Positions 4,806 to 7,268 of a DNA stretch of 7,268 bases are shown here, piece by piece. The stretch lies in assembly GCA_903837815.1 (NCBI GenBank), contig CAILWD010000229.1:1-7268 (forward strand), given 5' to 3'. The notes under the pieces are model-generated. The model was not told where the DNA came from and searched no databases. It was given only the letters and a program-made list of their open reading frames with translations. This DNA comes from an uncultured Chloroflexota bacterium. Its GTDB lineage: Bacteria; Chloroflexota; Anaerolineae; Anaerolineales; Villigracilaceae. Each line of letters opens with the position of its first letter. Positions within the stretch are counted from its first letter, which is position 1. The translations under genes were made by a program, and so were the position numbers.

Positions 4806-7097
4806 ATGACAACAACCCTCCCCTCCAATCCCTCGTTTTTGAGGAAGAATCTGTTTTTCGGCGTGACGGTTTCCACCGCGCTCGTCCTTGCCATCATGGC
4901 GCTTTCGCTGGGACTGCATCTTTACAATATCGAATCCATCGGCGACGCCAACGCCTATTACACGGCGGCGGTCAAATCCATGCTGCAATCGTGGAGCAAC
5001 TTTTTCTTCGTGGCGGCAGAGCCTGGCGGCTCGGTGACGGTGGATAAGCCTCCGCTGGGATTGTGGATCGAAGCAGTTTTCGCCTACTTCCTCGGCGTGA
5101 GCGGGTTCAGCGTGTCGCTGCCCAACATCCTCGCGGGCGTGTTTGGAGTTCCCCTGCTGTACGCGATGGTCAAAAAATATATGGGCGAATTGGCGGGGCT
5201 GGTTGCGGCTTTCGTCATGGCAATCACGCCGGTCTTTGTCGCCACCAACCGCAACAATACGATGGACGGTTTGCTGGTCTTCTTTTTGCTGATGGCGGCA
5301 TGGGCATTCATCCGGGCCACCGAAAAGAAAAGCCTGCCCTGGCTTCTGGCTGGCGCATTCATTGTCGGACTGGGATTCAACATCAAAATGCTGCAAGCCT
5401 TTTTGCCGCTGCCCGCATTTTACGCGCTGTATTTCTTCGGCTCGCATGAAGGCTGGCTTCGCAAAATTTTCAACCTCGGCATCGCCACCGCTTTGCTGAT
5501 CGGCGTTTCGCTTTCGTGGGCGGTGGTGGTGGATTTAGTCCCCGCAGACTCGCGCCCGTACATCGGCTCCAGCGATGACAACTCGGTGATGGGCTTGATT
5601 TTCGGTCACAACGGCGTTTCGCGTTTGGAGAGGGATGGCGGTGGCGGACAAACACCTCCTTCTGCGCCCTCCGACGCTGCTCAAGGCGGGCAGGGACTCC
5701 GTCAGGGTCCGCCGCAGGAGGCGTTGGATGCATGTGCAAGTTTGACGGAAGGCGCAACTTGTTCGTTCACGCAGGCAAACGGCAACACCATCAACGGGAC
5801 ATGCTTTACTCCGCCCAATTTGGATGCGCTGGCTTGCGCGCCTCAGGGGATGAACCAGCCCGATGGACGGGGTCAGACTCCAGCGGGGCAGACTCCGCCC
5901 CAGCAGGCGGTGGATGCCTGTGCCAATTCCACACAGGGAGCGGCTTGTTCGTTCAATCTCAAAAATGGGAACACCATCAATGGTTCCTGCATTATCCCGC
6001 CCAATTCAACTGACTTGACTTGCGCCCCGCAGGGAATGAATCCGCAGGGGCAGGGTGGACCCGCTGGCGGGCCGAATGGCGCAGGCGGCGGAACGCCATT
6101 CAGCCAGGAGACGGGAACGCCCGGAGCCTTGCGCTTTTTCACCCAGCCGCTTTCCAAACAGATGTCGTGGCTGCTGCCCTTTGCGCTCATCAGCGTTTTG
6201 CTGACTTTGTTTGCTTCAAAAATAAAACTACCGATTGAATCGGGCGCGCACAAGGCGCTCATTTTGTGGGGCGGTTGGTTGTTCACCTGCGTTGTGTTTT
6301 TCAGCATGATTTCGGGAATCTTCCATGCTTACTACGCGATTATGCTGGCTCCCGCTCTGGGTGCGATGGTCGGCGTGGGCTTTGCCCAACTTTGGGCGTG
6401 GGGCGCGGATAAAAAATGGGCGGGTGCGGCGCTGGCGATTTCGACGGCGGCGACGCTTGGTTTTCAGTATTTCGCTTCGGCGCAGTACGGGGAATTTTCG
6501 TGGTGGATGCTGGCAGGCGCGGCGCTGCTGATTTTGGGAATCGCTCTGCTCTTCATCCAGCGAAAACTTGCCTACCTTGCCATGCTGGCGGCGATGACGA
6601 TTATCCCGCTTTACTGGACTGGCATGACGACGGTTTCTAATGCCAACCAAAACCTGCCCACCGCCTACACCGGCGGATACCAGCAGGCGGGTCCCGACGG
6701 AATCAATCGCCCGCGACAGCCTGGTGGCAAGGGCTTGAACATGGATGAAAACATCCTGACCTTCCTCGAAGAAAATACAAAAGATATGGAATACTTGCTG
6801 GCAGTCCCCTCGGCGCAAAACGGTTCGACTCTGGTTCTGCAAACGGGTCGCCCCGTGCTGTTCATGGGCGGGTTCAGCGGCAGCGATGAAGTGGTCACGG
6901 CGGAGGATTTATCCGCGATGGTTGCAAACGGTGAACTGCGCTACATACTCTACGGCGGTGAGCGCGGCGGCAAGCAGGATGTTTCCAACTGGCTAAAAAC
7001 TTCCTGCTCGCCTGTAACCCAGTTCAGTCAGGTGACGAGCGCGGCGGGACGACAGGGCGAAGAAGGTATGACGATGAACTTGTACGAGTGTCGGTAA
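4806..7097 (+). CDS. YkcB-type GT39 membrane glycosyltransferase with Cys-rich insert
   Basis: A 763-residue polytopic protein of the PMT_2/ArnT-like superfamily, closest to YkcB-type putative mannosyltransferases. After a first membrane segment (about 15-37) come an outer loop with Asp47 (GDANAYY), DKPPLGLW (80-87) and NNTMDGLL (Asp154), as usual for this group. YIGSS (252-256) and GHNG (267-270) precede a variable outer loop. The multi-span core resumes at LRFF (442), and the C-terminal soluble domain has the family GGFSGSDE motif (688-695) and ends LYECR. It should transfer a sugar from a polyprenyl-phosphate carrier to an extracytoplasmic acceptor, both unknown. The oddity is the loop insert of about 165 residues (275-440): Gly/Pro/Gln-rich, with two four-Cys modules. 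The loop sits outside the membrane if the family topology holds, so the cysteines could form disulfides. It may be transcribed separately from the upstream operon, since a strong hairpin intervenes; no convincing promoter was found in the gap. Confidence 0.85.
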   Translation: MTTTLPSNPSFLRKNLFFGVTVSTALVLAIMALSLGLHLYNIESIGDANAYYTAAVKSMLQSWSNFFFVAAEPGGSVTVDKPPLGLWIEAVFAYFLGVSGFSVSLPNILAGVFGVPLLYAMVKKYMGELAGLVAAFVMAITPVFVATNRNNTMDGLLVFFLLMAAWAFIRATEKKSLPWLLAGAFIVGLGFNIKMLQAFLPLPAFYALYFFGSHEGWLRKIFNLGIATALLIGVSLSWAVVVDLVPADSRPYIGSSDDNSVMGLIFGHNGVSRLERDGGGGQTPPSAPSDAAQGGQGLRQGPPQEALDACASLTEGATCSFTQANGNTINGTCFTPPNLDALACAPQGMNQPDGRGQTPAGQTPPQQAVDACANSTQGAACSFNLKNGNTINGSCIIPPNSTDLTCAPQGMNPQGQGGPAGGPNGAGGGTPFSQETGTPGALRFFTQPLSKQMSWLLPFALISVLLTLFASKIKLPIESGAHKALILWGGWLFTCVVFFSMISGIFHAYYAIMLAPALGAMVGVGFAQLWAWGADKKWAGAALAISTAATLGFQYFASAQYGEFSWWMLAGAALLILGIALLFIQRKLAYLAMLAAMTIIPLYWTGMTTVSNANQNLPTAYTGGYQQAGPDGINRPRQPGGKGLNMDENILTFLEENTKDMEYLLAVPSAQNGSTLVLQTGRPVLFMGGFSGSDEVVTAEDLSAMVANGELRYILYGGERGGKQDVSNWLKTSCSPVTQFSQVTSAAGRQGEEGMTMNLYECR
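5709..5852 (+). repeat. Four-Cys module, copy 1, inside the glycosyltransferase
   Basis: This encodes residues 302-349 of the YkcB-like protein. The module begins PPQEALDAC, has cysteines at module positions 9, 18, 32 and 43, contains NGNTINGTC and PPN, and ends LACAPQGM. It is preceded by a Gly/Pro/Gln-rich linker. It resembles a short exported cysteine module (DAC...G..CSF...NG....GTC......LAC.P) that I recall from assorted bacterial secreted proteins; its function is not known to me. Two disulfides per module are plausible but inferred. Confidence 0.8.
5895..6038 (+). repeat. Four-Cys module, copy 2, inside the glycosyltransferase
   Basis: This encodes residues 364-411. It is exactly the same length as copy 1 (48 residues), with cysteines at the same module positions 9, 18, 32 and 43, and 32 of 48 residues identical by hand count. 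It begins PPQQAVDAC, contains NGNTINGSC and PPN, and ends LTCAPQGM. A 14-residue Gly/Pro/Gln linker separates it from copy 1. The perfect spacing together with moderate identity points to an internal duplication kept under selection for the fold. Confidence 0.8.
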
Positions 7098-7104
7098 ATC
7101 TTAC

Positions 7105-7191
7105 AACGGCATAGTCAGCGGAACATGTTGCTCTCCGCCCAATTCAAGTCAACTGGCTTGTATGCCTGTGGGCAGACCGTCAAGTCTGTAA
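7105..7191 (+). pseudogene. Partial third copy of the four-Cys module, out of frame
   Basis: Starting 8 bases after the stop of the YkcB-like gene, but in another frame, the sequence encodes NGIVSGTCCSPPN, then SSQLACMPVG, and ends at a TAA (7189-7191). It aligns with the second half of the two modules (NG....GTC..PPN...LAC.P.G), keeping module cysteines 3 and 4 and adding one extra Cys. At the DNA level, 38 of 57 bases match copy 1 by hand count, including CCGCCCAATT. The frame is open upstream only back to a TGA at 7075-7077, inside the preceding gene, and has no plausible start or ribosome-binding site of its own. It is most likely a remnant of a module, or a C-terminal extension cut off by a frameshift. 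Confidence 0.6.
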
Positions 7192-7268
7192 TCGAGTGGT
7201 TCAATGTAAGCCATACCGCGATTAATTGGGAAAAGCGCAGCGCTTTCCTTGCCCCAATAAAAAGCGCC
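7149..7268 (-). CDS. Possible C-terminal end of a convergent gene, unrecognised
   Basis: Reading the minus strand from the window edge gives 39 sense codons ending in TGA (7151-7149). The peptide includes WGKESAALFPINRGMAYIEP and, further on, LDGLPTG. The composition looks like ordinary protein, but an open stretch of this length is not rare by chance and I do not recognise the family. It overlaps the out-of-frame module copy on the other strand by 43 bases, so the two readings compete in part. If real, it is a gene entering from beyond the window that converges on the glycosyltransferase. Confidence 0.3.
   Translation of the reverse strand, partial: GAFYWGKESAALFPINRGMAYIEPLDYRLDGLPTGIQAS
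7225..7258. repeat. Imperfect composite inverted repeat near the window end
   Basis: ATTGGG (7225-7230) can pair with CCCAAT (7253-7258). Inside it, AAAGCG (7232-7237) pairs with CGCTTT (7241-7246) around a CAG loop. The interior is asymmetric and no T-run follows on either strand, so a terminator role is doubtful. It lies inside the possible minus-strand reading frame. Confidence 0.3.

Noticed and set aside
4686..5447. Long minus-strand open frame (253 codons) opposite the YkcB-like gene; likewise 3487-4356 opposite the oxidoreductase
   Set aside because: The translations are rich in His, Arg and Gln with no recognisable motifs, and lie antisense to well-supported family genes. They are shadows of plus-strand codon bias.
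5792..6010. N-x-S/T sequons in the Cys modules (such as NGT and NGS before the third Cys) as N-glycosylation sites
   Set aside because: The known bacterial PglB sequon needs an acidic residue at -2, which is absent, and sequons are frequent by chance in Asn/Thr-rich linkers.
1..7268. CRISPR array, tRNA or rRNA genes, insertion sequence or phage genes
   Set aside because: No spaced direct repeats, cloverleaf, rRNA motifs, transposase or integrase motifs were found on either strand.

Overview
The window (about 55% G+C by eye) reads as a bacterial chromosome segment devoted to cell-surface glycosylation. Genes are tightly packed, and the opening gene pair has promoters that abut the start codons, so their transcripts would be leaderless or nearly so. 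The polytopic glycosyltransferases, with 'YPYYYTY.NP' and 'YGEG.ELAA.YL' C-terminal motifs, resemble proteins I associate with Chloroflexota (Anaerolineae). That lineage is an inference from remembered protein style, not a demonstrated placement.

Layout. Positions 1-48 (minus strand) hold the first 16 codons of a gene whose N-terminus matches MiaB, the tRNA methylthiotransferase. It diverges from a plus-strand set. The 66-bp divergent region carries two copies of the same 11-bp extended -10 element in opposite orientation, each 7-9 bp from its ATG. The plus-strand set is two tandem paralogous GT-C (GT39/PMT-like) membrane glycosyltransferases (115-1830 and 1827-3563, overlapping by ATGA). A Gfo/Idh/MocA-family oxidoreductase (3574-4602) follows after 10 bp. 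A 203-bp gap contains a perfect 16-bp-stem hairpin (4644-4679). Next comes a larger YkcB-type GT39 glycosyltransferase (4806-7097) with its own strong Shine-Dalgarno sequence.

How the parts may work together: the two tandem enzymes and the YkcB-like enzyme would each move a sugar from a polyprenyl-phosphate carrier onto an acceptor outside the membrane. The oxidoreductase has the look of a nucleotide-sugar or sugar-modifying dehydrogenase that could supply a modified sugar. Donor and acceptor cannot be read from the sequence.

The most unusual feature is an insert of about 165 residues in the YkcB-like enzyme. It holds two 48-residue, four-cysteine modules with identical cysteine spacing (32 of 48 residues identical). 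A third, partial copy of the same module lies just past the stop codon in another reading frame (7105-7191). The last 171 bases also carry an open minus-strand frame running off the window (7149-7268), which may be the end of a convergent gene.
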